The notes under the pieces: generated by a model
Databases searched by the model: none
What the model saw: the letters and a program-made list of their open reading frames with translations, nothing else
Told to the model about the DNA's origin: nothing
Assembly: GCA_964457925.1 (NCBI GenBank)
Contig: CAYWGH010000010.1
Location: 116,844 to 180,843, forward strand
Direction of reading: 5' to 3'
Source of the DNA: Coneutiohabitans sp964457925
Lineage (GTDB): Bacteria; Zhuqueibacterota; Zhuqueibacteria; Zhuqueibacterales; Zhuqueibacteraceae
DNA: 64,000 nt
Shown here: piece by piece, positions 34,766 through 45,200 of the stretch
How positions within the stretch are numbered: position 1 is the stretch's first letter
Layout of the letters: each line of letters begins with the position of its first letter
Translations under genes and position numbers: made by a program

Positions 34766-37744
34766 ATGCCTCACCCGAATGCAGCAAATCATCATCGCTT
34801 TGGATTTGCCCTCACTTGCAGCTTGCTCGTCTTGCTGCTTTTTTTATTCTCGCCCGCGCGCGCGCAATTCCAGAGCTTTGAAACGTCCAATCTTCGTTTG
34901 GTCTACTACAGTCCGGCCCAAAGTTATCTCCTTCCGCACATTGCCCGCTGCTTCGAGAATGCGCTGCAGTTTCATCGCCGCCTGTTCGATTACACGCCGG
35001 ACGACAAAATCACAGTGTTCCTGCAAGACCTGGCCGATTACGGCAACGGCGGCGCGGAGGTGATTCCGCAAAACTTCGTGTATGTGCTCATGGCGCCCTT
35101 TCCCCATGCCTATGAGATCGTGCTGGGCAACGAGCGCATGAACTGGATGATGAACCACGAAGTGGCGCATGTCGTGACGATGGATAAATCCGCGGGCCAT
35201 GACGACTTTTTCCGCACGCTTTTTCTCGGCAAAGTTTACCCCGAAGCCGCACATCCGGTGTCAATGCTCTACAGCTATTTGACCAATCCGCGCCGATATT
35301 CGCCGCGCTGGTTTCATGAAGGCAGCGCGGTTTTTCTCGAAACCTGGATGGCTGGAGGCCTGGGGCGCGCGCTGTCTTCCTATTATGAAATGGTATTCCG
35401 CACGATGGTGCGGGACAGCAGCTATTTTTACGACGTTGTCGGCCTGGAATCGGAAGGCACGGCGATCGACTTTCAGGTGGGCGCGAATTCATATTTGTAC
35501 GGCACGCGCTTCATCAGCTATGTGGCGCAGCGATACGGCCCGGAGAGGCTTTTGCAGTGGCTGGCGCGCTCTGATAGCAGCAAAGCTTACTATGCCCTGC
35601 AATTCAAAAACGTTTTCGGCCTGGCGCTGGACCAAGCCTGGGCGCAATGGATTCGCTGGGAGCAGCAATTTCAGCGCGCCAATCTTGATTCATTGCGGCT
35701 TTATCCGATTACGCCCTATCGCCCGATCACGGCCACGGCCTTGGGCTCGGTTTCGCGCAGCTATTATGATGCAGTGAAAAACAAGCTTTATGCCGCGCTC
35801 AATTATCCCGGCGAAATTCCCCATCTCGCCGAGATTGATATCAATACCGGCGCTTTGCGCAAAATAAGCGCGCTGCGCGGCGCTTCCACGTTCTTCGTGA
35901 CCTCGCTGGCTTATGATCCCGGCGGCCCGCAGTTTTTTCTTGCCACGAAAAACAGTTCCTGGCGCGATCTTTACCAAATTGATGCCGCCACTGGGCGCAG
36001 CCGCTTGCTGATCAAAAATGCGCGCATCGGCGATCTTGCCTTCAATCAAGCAGACAAATCGCTGTGGGGACTGCGGCACGATCTCGGCCTGGTCACGCTC
36101 GTTCGTATTCCTCCGCCTTACCGCGAATGGAATCAAATCGTGACGTTCCCCTATGGCCAGGAGATTTATGATATCAATCTCTCGCCGGACGGCGCACTGC
36201 TGGCGGCCTCATACACCGAAGCCAGCGGCAGGCAGAAACTCGTCAAAATGGAAACTGCGAAGTTGTTAGCGGGCGACAGCTCTTTTGTGGTGCTGTATGA
36301 TTTCGAGTACAGCTCGCCGGAGAGTTTTAATTTCTCGCGCGACGGCAAGTATCTATTCGGTTCCTCGTACTATTCCGGTGTTTCAAACATCTATCGCTAT
36401 GATTTCAGCCGCAGCGAGATGGAAATCGTCAGCAACGCGGAAACCGGCTTTTTCCGGCCGGTTCCGGTTTCGGAGGATTCGCTTATCGCGATGTGTTACA
36501 CCGGCAAGGGCTTTCTGCCGGTGATGCTGCCCAACCGCAAGCCCGACTATGTCAATGCCATTCAGTTTCTCGGCAATGAAGTCATCAAGCGCCATCCGGA
36601 ATTCGAGAGTTGGAAAATTCCGCCGCCCACCAGCATCGTGCTCGATTCCCAGCAAATCACAACGCAACCGTATCGCATGCTCGCGCACACGAAATTATCT
36701 TCCGTCTATCCGATCATCGAAGGCTACAAAGATTATACGGCTCTCGGATTGCGCATGCGTTTCGACAATCCCCTGCGCTTGAGCGAGTTGAGCCTGACGG
36801 CTTCTGTGACCCCGCAAAAAAACGTGCCCGAGGCAGAGCGTCTCCATCTCGGATTGGATTTCCGCTATTGGCAATTCAAATTTCAGGCGCGCTACAACGG
36901 CGGGAATTTTTATGATTTGTTCGGCCCGACGAAACGCAGCCGCAAAGGCTACTCCGCAGCGCTGCAATACCGCAAATATTTGAGCTTCGATGAATCCTCC
37001 ACTGGCTCGTATTCTTCCGACTATCATCTCGAACTGGCCGGTTACGGCGGTTTGGAGAAGCTGCCGCAATTTCAAAACGTCACGGCTTCGTTTGACAAGG
37101 CGTTTTATTTCAACGCCGGTTTCAATCATCAAGCATTAGCCAAGCCGCTGGGCGCGCTCGAATTCGAGAAAGGCTGGCGCTGGCAGCTTCATTCCGAGAA
37201 CAGCTTGATCAACGGCAAGTTGCTGCCGCAGCTTCGCACCGGCTTCGATTACGGCCTGCGGCTGCCGATTCCGCATTCGTCATTATGGCTGCGCAGCTCG
37301 GCAGGCCATGCCTGGGGCGAACGCGACAATCCCTTTGCAAATTTTTATTTCGGCGGCTTCGGCAACAATTGGATCGATCATCTGGCCTATCAACGCTTTC
37401 GCGAATACGAAAGCTTTCCGGGCGTGGAGATCAACGACATTGGAGGCAAAAATTTCAGCAAGTTGATGCTGGAATGGACGCTGCCTCCCCTGCGCTTCCG
37501 GCGATTCGGCGTACCCACATTGTATTGCCGCTGGGCGCGGCTGGCGCTGTTTACTTCCGGCATGGTCACGAATTTCGACAGCGCCCCGGCGCGCCGCAAA
37601 GTTGCCAATCTCGGCGGGCAAATCGATTTCAATCTCGTGCTGTTTTCGAATTTGAATTCGACATTTTCGCTGGGCTATGCCGCAGCCTTCGAGGAAAACC
37701 GGCGACTCCGGCGGGAATTTATGATTTCGTTGAAGATTTTGTAA
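34766..37744 (+). CDS. HEVAH peptidase, beta-propeller and outer-membrane barrel protein
   Basis: A 992-residue exported protein. The signal peptide ends PARAQ. A gluzincin-like domain follows (about 35-300): MNHEVAHVVTMDK (His/Glu/His 131-135) and WFHEGSAVFLETW, the pattern of MA-clan peptidase-like proteins. Residues about 330-600 look like a TolB/WD40 propeller with repeated SPDG and Y-S-x-D-G turns (INLSPDGALLAASYTEASGR). Residues about 640-992 alternate short amphipathic strands and end in MISLKIL, as in a surface barrel. The start has AAGGAAG upstream. It may be a surface protease or a secreted protein processing system; no family name is certain for the whole. Confidence 0.75.
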   Translation: MPHPNAANHHRFGFALTCSLLVLLLFLFSPARAQFQSFETSNLRLVYYSPAQSYLLPHIARCFENALQFHRRLFDYTPDDKITVFLQDLADYGNGGAEVIPQNFVYVLMAPFPHAYEIVLGNERMNWMMNHEVAHVVTMDKSAGHDDFFRTLFLGKVYPEAAHPVSMLYSYLTNPRRYSPRWFHEGSAVFLETWMAGGLGRALSSYYEMVFRTMVRDSSYFYDVVGLESEGTAIDFQVGANSYLYGTRFISYVAQRYGPERLLQWLARSDSSKAYYALQFKNVFGLALDQAWAQWIRWEQQFQRANLDSLRLYPITPYRPITATALGSVSRSYYDAVKNKLYAALNYPGEIPHLAEIDINTGALRKISALRGASTFFVTSLAYDPGGPQFFLATKNSSWRDLYQIDAATGRSRLLIKNARIGDLAFNQADKSLWGLRHDLGLVTLVRIPPPYREWNQIVTFPYGQEIYDINLSPDGALLAASYTEASGRQKLVKMETAKLLAGDSSFVVLYDFEYSSPESFNFSRDGKYLFGSSYYSGVSNIYRYDFSRSEMEIVSNAETGFFRPVPVSEDSLIAMCYTGKGFLPVMLPNRKPDYVNAIQFLGNEVIKRHPEFESWKIPPPTSIVLDSQQITTQPYRMLAHTKLSSVYPIIEGYKDYTALGLRMRFDNPLRLSELSLTASVTPQKNVPEAERLHLGLDFRYWQFKFQARYNGGNFYDLFGPTKRSRKGYSAALQYRKYLSFDESSTGSYSSDYHLELAGYGGLEKLPQFQNVTASFDKAFYFNAGFNHQALAKPLGALEFEKGWRWQLHSENSLINGKLLPQLRTGFDYGLRLPIPHSSLWLRSSAGHAWGERDNPFANFYFGGFGNNWIDHLAYQRFREYESFPGVEINDIGGKNFSKLMLEWTLPPLRFRRFGVPTLYCRWARLALFTSGMVTNFDSAPARRKVANLGGQIDFNLVLFSNLNSTFSLGYAAAFEENRRLRREFMISLKIL

Positions 37745-37760
37745 GGGAGAGCAGAAAAAG

Positions 37761-37808
37761 CGAAAACACTCTCGCAACGACGCAAAGGACTCGAAAAGAA
37801 AAGCGCGG
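37761..37808. repeat. Left arm of a CTTTGCG-type palindrome
   Basis: GAAAACACTCTCGCAACGAC, GCAAAGGACTC and GAAAAGAAAAGCG form an imperfect complement of the segment 38052-38115. The common genomic form of this hairpin is ACTCTCGCAAAG...CTTTGCG. The two arms enclose the GxxExxY remnant. Confidence 0.55.
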
Positions 37809-37878
37809 CGAGCGGTGTAAGAGTTGCGCCATCAGATCAAGATAAAAACAAAGCCAACCGGAAAAAACACCCACGCCC

Positions 37879-38060
37879 GAAAACGAATTGTCCTTTGAGA
37901 CTATCGGCGCGGCCATCGAAGTTCATCGACTTTTAGGGCGTGGACTTCGGGAATCTGCTTAAGCCCGGCTTACTCCTAAATTCCAATATTCCGGCGCTAA
38001 AACCAGGTATTCATCGAATTGTGCCTGGATTGGAAGAGCAGGGTTTGCCTTCTTGCTTTT
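37879..38060 (+). pseudogene. Decayed GxxExxY (PDDEXK_3) gene remnant
   Basis: A fragment translating ENELSFETIGAAIEVHRLLG and then RGLRESA, ended by TAA at 37960. This is the N-terminal signature of GxxExxY proteins (I-G-A-A-I-E-V-H-x-x-L-G-x-G). About 80 bases later, LEEQGLP near 38033-38055 resembles the next conserved part, so the gene is truncated and interrupted. The imperfect palindrome arms lie on both sides. Intact homologues with two domains are at 48.9 and 53.4 kb. The rest of 37745-38208 holds only these arms. Confidence 0.6.
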
Positions 38061-38115
38061 CTTTGCGATATCTTTGCTTCTCTGCGCCTTTGCGTGCGTT
38101 TTTTTCTTGTTTGAT
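38052..38115. repeat. Right arm of a CTTTGCG-type palindrome
   Basis: CTTGCTTTTCTTTGCGATAT, CTTTGCTTCTCTGCGCCTTT and GCGTGCGTTTTTTTC are roughly complementary to the left arm at 37761-37808. It ends close to the 5' region of the first propeller kinase gene. Confidence 0.55.
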
Positions 38116-38208
38116 TGTGGCTGGCAACATGGGGGTTGTCTTGATCAAATCTCCTTAACAAATTTTTGATCTGAAGAATTGGCGGTCACCTTCATTCTCA
38201 CAAATCTT

Positions 38209-41200
38209 ATGCGAAAGCTCATTCTTTTTCTTCTCATTGCCGGCCGGCTTCCTCCGGCGGCGCAGGCGCAAAACAACGAGCTGGGATTGCCGTTCATCCG
38301 CAATTACAGCCCCAAAGAATACCGCGCCGATATTCAGAACTGGGCCATCGTGCAAGACGATCGCGGCGTGATGTATTTCGGCAACAACCTCGGCGTGCTG
38401 GAATACGACGGCGTGGCCTGGCGTCTGCTGCGCTTGCCCAACAAAAGTTATGTGCGCTCGCTGGCAAAAGACGCCAACGGCCGGGTTTATGTCGGCGGCG
38501 TGGGCGATTTCGGTTATCTGACTTCGGATGCCAGGCACGGCAGTATATTCGTTTCTCTGCTCTCCCAGGTCCCCGAAACAGAACGAAACTTTGCCGATGT
38601 CTGGGGCATTTATGCCACGCCTGCGGGAGTTTACTTTCGAACCGCGAGCCATCTGTTTCGCTGGTCGGAAGATTCCCGTCAAATAAAATTTTGGAAAGCG
38701 ACAACCTCCTTTCACGGCTCGTTCGAAGTCAATGAAACGCTGTATCTGCGTCAATGGGAAATTGGGTTGCTGAAGCTGGAGGCGGATTCACTCGTGCTTT
38801 TGCCCGGCGGCGCGCAATTTGCCAACGAACGGGTTTACGTCATGCTGCCTTTTCCGGGGGATCCTCAAAAAATTTTGGTGGGCACGCGCACGCAAGGTTT
38901 GCTCATATTCAACGGCGCGTCTTTTCTGCCTTTTAAAACCGTGGCAGATGATTTTTTGAAAGCCAACCTCATTTATCAACCTGGCGCGCTCATGCAGAAC
39001 GGCAGCATGGTGCTGGGAACGCTTCTCGGCGGCGCAGTGATCATTGATTCTCGCGGGCGCGTGCTGCAAAAAATCGACAAAGCCGCGGGCTTGCTGGACA
39101 ATTCAGTCTTATGCGTTTATCCCGACCAGGCCGGCGTCTTGTGGTTGGGGCTGGGCAACGGCATTGCGCGCGTTGAAACCGGCTCGACGCTGACGTTCTA
39201 CGACGTGCGGCGGGGCCTGGCCGGCAATGTCTATCGCATGCACCGCCATCAGGGAATTTTGTATGCCGCCGGCAATGTCGGCGTGTTTTACTTGGATAAA
39301 TCCACCTCAACATTCAAAGCCGTATCCGGGATCGCCAACCTGAGCTTGGGATTTCTTTCCGCCGGGGAACAATTGCTGGCGGCAACGGTTGACGGCGTTT
39401 ACCGCATTCACCATGATCGCGCTGCGCCGGTGAGGCTCTCCGCGCAAAAAGATTTTGAGTCAAACGTTCTCTGCCGCTCACGATCCGACAGCAACCGCGT
39501 TTTTGTCGGACTGTTCAACGGCCTGGCCTCTCTGCGTTTTTCACAAGGCCAATGGCGGGATGAAGGCAAGCTGCCCAACATTCAAGAAGAAATTCGTACG
39601 ATCATCTCACTGGAAAATGGCGGATTGTGGCTAGGCACTTCGGCGCAGGGCGTTATTCGCGTGACCTTCGAATACACGGAAGGCGGGCCGCCCTTCGAGC
39701 CACATGCGCGGATCGAGCGCTTGAGCACGGCGCACGGCTTGCCGGAAGGCGGAGCCGCGGTTTGGGAAGTTAACGGCAGGCCCTACTTTGTTTCACCCAA
39801 TGGCGTCTTTCGCTTTGATGAGCAGAATACGAGTTTTGTCGCGGATTCAACGTTTAATGTTGTAAGCTCGCTGGGGTCGGTCGATGCGTTTACGTTACGC
39901 CAAGATAATCGCGGTAGAGTCTGGGTATGTTTTGGCCGGGAGCCGGCCATGGGAACGCCTCTGCCCGGCGGCTCCTATCACTGGCTGCATGCGCCGCTTG
40001 TGCGTTTCGCCGATGAAGTGATTCAAACGATCTATCCGGAAAATGACGGCGTGGTGTGGTTCGGCAGCGCTTATGGCGCCATTCGCTACGATTCCAACCA
40101 GCCGCAGGATTATGCGGAGAGTTATGCCGCGCTCATTCGCCGGGTGATCGCCGGGCGGGACTCGGTGATTTACGTCGGCGGACACGGGACTTCAAACCCG
40201 CGCACAGCCGCGATACGATATCAAGATAACGCCCTGCGTTTCGAGTTCGCGGCGCCAAGTTTTGCGCAGGAAGAGCGCAATCAGTTTCAAACCTTTTTGG
40301 AAAATTTCGAGCCGGGCTGGGGCTTGTGGAGCACGGAGCATGTCAAGGAATACACCAACCTGCCGCCGGGGCAATACCGTTTCCGCGTCCGGGCAAAAAA
40401 TATTTATGAACACGAAAGCGCGGCCGCGGAATATGCGTTCGCCGTTTTGCCGCCGTGGTATCGCACCTGGTGGGCCTATGGCAGTTATGCCTTGTTGCTC
40501 GGCTTGCTGATTTTTACAGCCGACCGCTTGCAGCGCCGGCGCTTGCTGCGCAAAGAACGAACGCGCGCACAACTGCGTGAAGTGGAACTGCGCGCCGAAT
40601 CCGCCGAGGCTTTGGCAAAAGCTGAAAGCGAACGCAAAAAAAACATCGAGCTGCTGAGCGAGATGGGCAGGCAAATCACCGCCTCGCTGGATAGCGACAT
40701 TATCTTTCACAAATTATATGAACATGTCAATCAACTGGCCGATGCCACCATCTTCGGCGTCGGCATCTATCATCCGGAACAACGGCAAATCGAATATCGC
40801 CTGGCGCTGGCCAATGGCAAGCGCTATGCCCCCTACACGCGCGACACGCGCAACAAAAACCAGTTTCCGGTGTGGTGCATCGAGCATCGTCAGCCGGTGT
40901 TTATCAATGACGTTCAGCAGGAATACCAACGCTATATCGCGGAATTCAAAGAGCCCCAGCGGGTCTTGGAAGACGGCAGCCGGCCGGGAACGCCGCAATC
41001 CTTGATCTACTTGCCGCTCGTTTCTCAGGAAAGAGTCCTGGGCATCATCACCATTCAGAGTTTTCACAAGAATGCCTATACCCCCTTTCATCTCAATCTC
41101 ATGCAAAATCTGGCGGCTTACACCAGCATCGCGCTCGACAACGCCGATGCCTACCGCCGCCTCGACGCCACGCTGCAACATCTCAAAGCCACGCAACAAC

Positions 41201-41991
41201 AGCTGGTCACGCAGGAAAAGCTGGCCTCACTCGGCGCCTTGACCGCCGGCATAGCTCATGAAATTAAGAATCCGCTGAACTTCGTGAACAACTTCGCCTC
41301 GCTGTTGGTGGAGCTGGCCGAAGAGCTGCGCGACGAACTGGCCCCGGAACTACACGCGTGGAGCGCGGAAAAGCGCGCCGCGCTCGACGATATTCTCACC
41401 AGCATGCAGCAAAATTCACAAAAAATTGTGGAGCACGGCAAGCGCGCCGACAGCATCGTGCGCAGCATGTTGCAACTCTCCCGCGGCAAGGCCGGCGAAC
41501 GCGAGCCTGCTGATATCAATCTCTTGCTGGATGAAGCCCTTAATCTCACCTATCACGGTCTGCGCGCGCGCGACTCTTCTTTCAACATTCGCATCGAAAA
41601 ACAATACGACGGCGCGATTGGCAAAATCGAAGTGGTGCCGCAAGATTTGCAGCGCGTTTTCTTGAATATTATCAGCAACGGCTGTTATGCCGTGCATCAA
41701 AAAAAACTGGCAAGCGCAGGCGGTTTTTCTCCCACCATTTCGTTGCAAACCCGGTTGCTCGGCGATCGCGTGGAAATCCGCATTCGCGACAACGGCAACG
41801 GCATTCCGGCGGAGATTCGCGAGAAAATTTTCAATCCGTTCTTTACGACGAAGCCAAGTGGACAGGGCACGGGGTTGGGGTTATCGATCAGCTACGATAT
41901 CATCGTGCAGGAACACAAAGGCGAGATTGAGATGGAAACGGAGGAAGGCAAATTCACGGAGTTTGTGGTGCGGTTGCCGCGTAGCGCCTAG
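38209..41991 (+). CDS. Propeller/Y_Y_Y sensor histidine kinase with GAF domain
   Basis: About 1260 residues. The signal peptide ends PAAQAQ. Residues about 30-680 are a two-component regulator propeller (repeated WLGLGNGIARV, LWLGTSAQGVIRV, VWFGSAYGAIRYD), followed by a Y_Y_Y domain (about 690-750; EYTNLPPGQYRFRVRAKN), a membrane helix (about 762-780), a coiled coil, a GAF domain (about 835-985; DATIFGVGIYHPEQRQIEYR), HisKA with IAHEIKNPLNFVNNFA (His about 1017) and HATPase_c (DNGNGIPA; GQGTGLGLS). The periplasmic propeller probably senses a ligand, as in Bacteroidota glycan sensors. It lacks a receiver. The ATG at 38209 begins the signal peptide. Confidence 0.88.
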   Translation: MRKLILFLLIAGRLPPAAQAQNNELGLPFIRNYSPKEYRADIQNWAIVQDDRGVMYFGNNLGVLEYDGVAWRLLRLPNKSYVRSLAKDANGRVYVGGVGDFGYLTSDARHGSIFVSLLSQVPETERNFADVWGIYATPAGVYFRTASHLFRWSEDSRQIKFWKATTSFHGSFEVNETLYLRQWEIGLLKLEADSLVLLPGGAQFANERVYVMLPFPGDPQKILVGTRTQGLLIFNGASFLPFKTVADDFLKANLIYQPGALMQNGSMVLGTLLGGAVIIDSRGRVLQKIDKAAGLLDNSVLCVYPDQAGVLWLGLGNGIARVETGSTLTFYDVRRGLAGNVYRMHRHQGILYAAGNVGVFYLDKSTSTFKAVSGIANLSLGFLSAGEQLLAATVDGVYRIHHDRAAPVRLSAQKDFESNVLCRSRSDSNRVFVGLFNGLASLRFSQGQWRDEGKLPNIQEEIRTIISLENGGLWLGTSAQGVIRVTFEYTEGGPPFEPHARIERLSTAHGLPEGGAAVWEVNGRPYFVSPNGVFRFDEQNTSFVADSTFNVVSSLGSVDAFTLRQDNRGRVWVCFGREPAMGTPLPGGSYHWLHAPLVRFADEVIQTIYPENDGVVWFGSAYGAIRYDSNQPQDYAESYAALIRRVIAGRDSVIYVGGHGTSNPRTAAIRYQDNALRFEFAAPSFAQEERNQFQTFLENFEPGWGLWSTEHVKEYTNLPPGQYRFRVRAKNIYEHESAAAEYAFAVLPPWYRTWWAYGSYALLLGLLIFTADRLQRRRLLRKERTRAQLREVELRAESAEALAKAESERKKNIELLSEMGRQITASLDSDIIFHKLYEHVNQLADATIFGVGIYHPEQRQIEYRLALANGKRYAPYTRDTRNKNQFPVWCIEHRQPVFINDVQQEYQRYIAEFKEPQRVLEDGSRPGTPQSLIYLPLVSQERVLGIITIQSFHKNAYTPFHLNLMQNLAAYTSIALDNADAYRRLDATLQHLKATQQQLVTQEKLASLGALTAGIAHEIKNPLNFVNNFASLLVELAEELRDELAPELHAWSAEKRAALDDILTSMQQNSQKIVEHGKRADSIVRSMLQLSRGKAGEREPADINLLLDEALNLTYHGLRARDSSFNIRIEKQYDGAIGKIEVVPQDLQRVFLNIISNGCYAVHQKKLASAGGFSPTISLQTRLLGDRVEIRIRDNGNGIPAEIREKIFNPFFTTKPSGQGTGLGLSISYDIIVQEHKGEIEMETEEGKFTEFVVRLPRSA

Positions 41992-42025
41992 AGCAGAGGG
42001 CATGGCGCATGGCGTTGAGTTTCAG

Positions 42026-42208
42026 CCAACGCCGGAGGCGTCAGAGGTGTATAGACGCACGCCATCAAGAAAATCTAAACGCCAGTGGCGTGGCATGTAC
42101 ATGAAACGCGGCAACGTTTAACCTGCGCCGCAGCAACATGCCGCCCGGATGGGGTTGGCGGCGTGTTCGAGGTCACGATTCTATAAACATTTCAAGCCTG
42201 CAGGTTTG
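42026..42208. repeat. Modular hairpin repeat, copy A (about 183 bp)
   Basis: The copy contains a mini-hairpin AACGCCGGAGGCGT near 42028 and GCCAGTGGCGTGGCATGT near 42081, then inverted units near 42135 (AACATGCCGCCCGGATGGGG) and 42180 (CTATAAACAT). Each unit has a variable stem and a conserved GGCATG/ATGTTTATAG tail. It sits 50 bases before the 2171-residue kinase gene. Confidence 0.7.
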
Positions 42209-42258
42209 ATAATTTGAAAATTCAACGATTGACAAAATTCAACCATACGGAACTCACG

Positions 42259-45200
42259 ATGAAAAAACTCCTGTGTCCCCTTGTTATCGTCTTCTTTGCC
42301 GGTTTAACGAACCCCGCACCGGCGAAGGCGCAAACCCCGAGCGCCCTTCGCGCGCCGCGCAACGAAGTCGGCCGGCCGCTCATCACCACCTACCGCTCGA
42401 ATGAAATCGGCGCGGATCCGCAAAGCTGGGCCTTTGTGCAAGATCAGCGCGGGGTGATGTATATCGGCACCGCGCCGGGCGTGATGGAATTTGACGGCGC
42501 TTCCTGGCGCATCATTCCGGTGGCCAACAAAACCTTCGCCCGCTCGCTGGCGATAGACGGCAATGGCAGAATTTATGTCGGTGCCAGCGCAGACTTTGGA
42601 TACCTGGCGCCGGATAGCGTGGGCGAATTGCGCTATGTTTCGCTGCTCCCGCACGTGACCGAAGCGCAACGGCGATTCAATTACGTCTGGACCACGATCG
42701 CCACGCCGCAGGGCGTTTATTTTCAAACGCGTGAACGCATCTTTCGCTTTACACCGGAAGCGCCAAACACGGGCCAGGAAAAATGGCAGGTGAAAATCTG
42801 GGAACCGAGCGGCGAGTTCGGCTATGCTTTCTGGCGCAATGGCATATACTATGTGCAGCAAAATGGCGTCGGCCTCATGAAAATGATCGCTGATTCATTG
42901 CATTTGCTGCCCGGCGGTGAACAATTCAAGGACGACCGTCTTCAGGTGATGCTCCCCTTTTCCCGTGATGAAGATGGAAGCGAAGCGGAGACATACCTGC
43001 TGGGGACATTCAACCGGGGATTTTTTCTCTTTGACGGCCGGGCCTTCCGCCCATTCAAAACGGAAATTGATGATTTTTTGCGCAACAGCACGATTTATGA
43101 CGCCGTTGTTTTGCCAAACGGCAATTATGGATTAGGCACTCTCAACAGCGGCTTTGTGATGATGGACCGCCAGGGCCGTGCGCTGCAATATCTGAATACC
43201 ATTGTTGGCGTGCCCAGCAATACGATCACCGCGGTTTTTGCCGACCGCCAGGGAACGGTTTGGCTCGCCCCGGAAGGCGGCATCACCGTCATGGAAACGC
43301 CCTCGCCGCTTTCACTCTTTGACGCCGCCTCCGGTTTGCTGGGAGGGGTGTATTACATTCTCCGCCACCAGGGTATAATATATGTCGCGGGGGCCACCGG
43401 AGTGTTTTATCTAGATGCCGCCAGCTCGACATTTAAGCCGGTGAGCGGCGTGGAAGCCGGAAATTTTCAGGCATTTCATCTCCTGGCTGTCGGCGATGAG
43501 CTGCTGGCGGCGGTAAGTGGCCTTTACCGCATTGACGGCAGCAGGGCCGCACCGATCATTAAAAATGTCGCACTTTCCTTTTCCGCGCAACAGCTTCACC
43601 TCTCCAAACTTGACAGCAATCTGATTTTTGTTGCGCTCACCAACGGGTTGGCGGCGATTCGCCGGGATCCCAGCCGGTCGATTGACTGGAAGGTGGAAAC
43701 CCAATTTCCGGAAATCACTTCATACATTTCTTATATTGTCGAACCGCAGCCGGGGGAATTATGGCTCGGTACGGGCAACAGTGGAGTGTATCGGGTTCGT
43801 TTCAACGGCGCTGCGCTGGAAAATCCGCAGATTGAACATTTCGACAGCCGGCAAGGATTGTCCAATGATGGCGGCGTGCTGGTCTTTATGGCTGCCGGCC
43901 GGGCGGTGTTTATCACAACCGATGACGTGTTTCGCTTTGATGAATCCCGCCAGAGGTTTGAGCCGGATTCACTGTTGCGGGTGGTGGAGTTTGGTAATTC
44001 CAGCAGCGCGAGCGGTGTGCGCGAAGATCACCATGGCAATATTTGGGTTAATTTTGGCAAGGAAGTCGCTCTGCTGAGACGACAGCCGGACGGCGCGTAT
44101 CGCACGGAGAAAACCCCATTTTTGCGATTTGCCGACATCGCAATTACACAAATCTATCCGGAAGAAAACGGAACGATATGGTTCGGCAGCACGGAAAAAT
44201 TGCTGCGCTACGACCCCACCATCCAAAAGAATTACACCGCCGAATATCCCGCCCTCATTCGCCGGGTGACGGTCGGAGAAGATTCGCTGATTTATGGCGG
44301 CGCGCCCGCCGAGATGTTCCGCCGGAACGTCTCGACCTTACCCTACGTCCACAACGCCCTGCGTTTCGAATTCGCCGCGACCAGTTATGACAATCCCAGA
44401 GAAACCCAATATCAATCCATGCTCCAAGGCTTCGACAATCACTGGTCAAACTGGAGCAAAGAAAACAAACGCGATTACACCAACCTGCCTGCCGGGGATT
44501 ATCGCTTTCGGGTGAAAGCCAGGAATATCTATCAGCACGAGAGCAGCGAGGCCGTGTATGAATTTAAAATTTTGCCGCCGTGGTATCGCACCGCGTGGGC
44601 GTATCTTCTCTATCTTCTCGCCGCGGGCGGTTTTGTTTTTGGTTTGATCAGAATCCGCACGCGCCAGCTTGAAGCCAGCCATCGTGAGCTGGAAAAGACG
44701 GTGGAAGAGCGCACACACGAAATTCAGCAGAAGGCCAATGAGCTGGCCATCATCAACAGCGTCGGCGAGGCGATGGCCAAACAGCTCGACGTGCAAACCG
44801 TCACCCGCATCGTCGGCGATAAAGTGCGTGAAATCTTCAAAGCTGAAGCCGCTGAAATTCTGCTGCTCGAAGCAAACACCAACTTCATTCACGTGCCCTA
44901 CTCGTATTACCGCGGCTATCAGCAGGTTGCGCCTTTTCCTTTGGGTGAGGGTTTGACCTCGAAGATTCTCAAATCGCGCAAGCCGATGACGCATGGCACA
45001 CTGCAAGAGGCCCGGGAACTTGGCGCCATTATTCTTACAGAAGATGAAGCCACCGAGTCGTACATGGGCGTGCCCATCGTCGTCGGCGAGAAGGCCCTGG
45101 GCGTGGTCAGCGTGCAGAGTTATAAACCACACGCCTACGACGAGAACAGCGTCCGCCTGCTCTCCACGCTCTCTTCCAACATGGGCGTTGCCATCGAAAA

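Noticed and set aside
42026..42208. Possible tRNA or structured RNA gene
   Set aside because: Hairpins are present, but no cloverleaf or T-loop consensus; it matches copies B and C of a repeat family.
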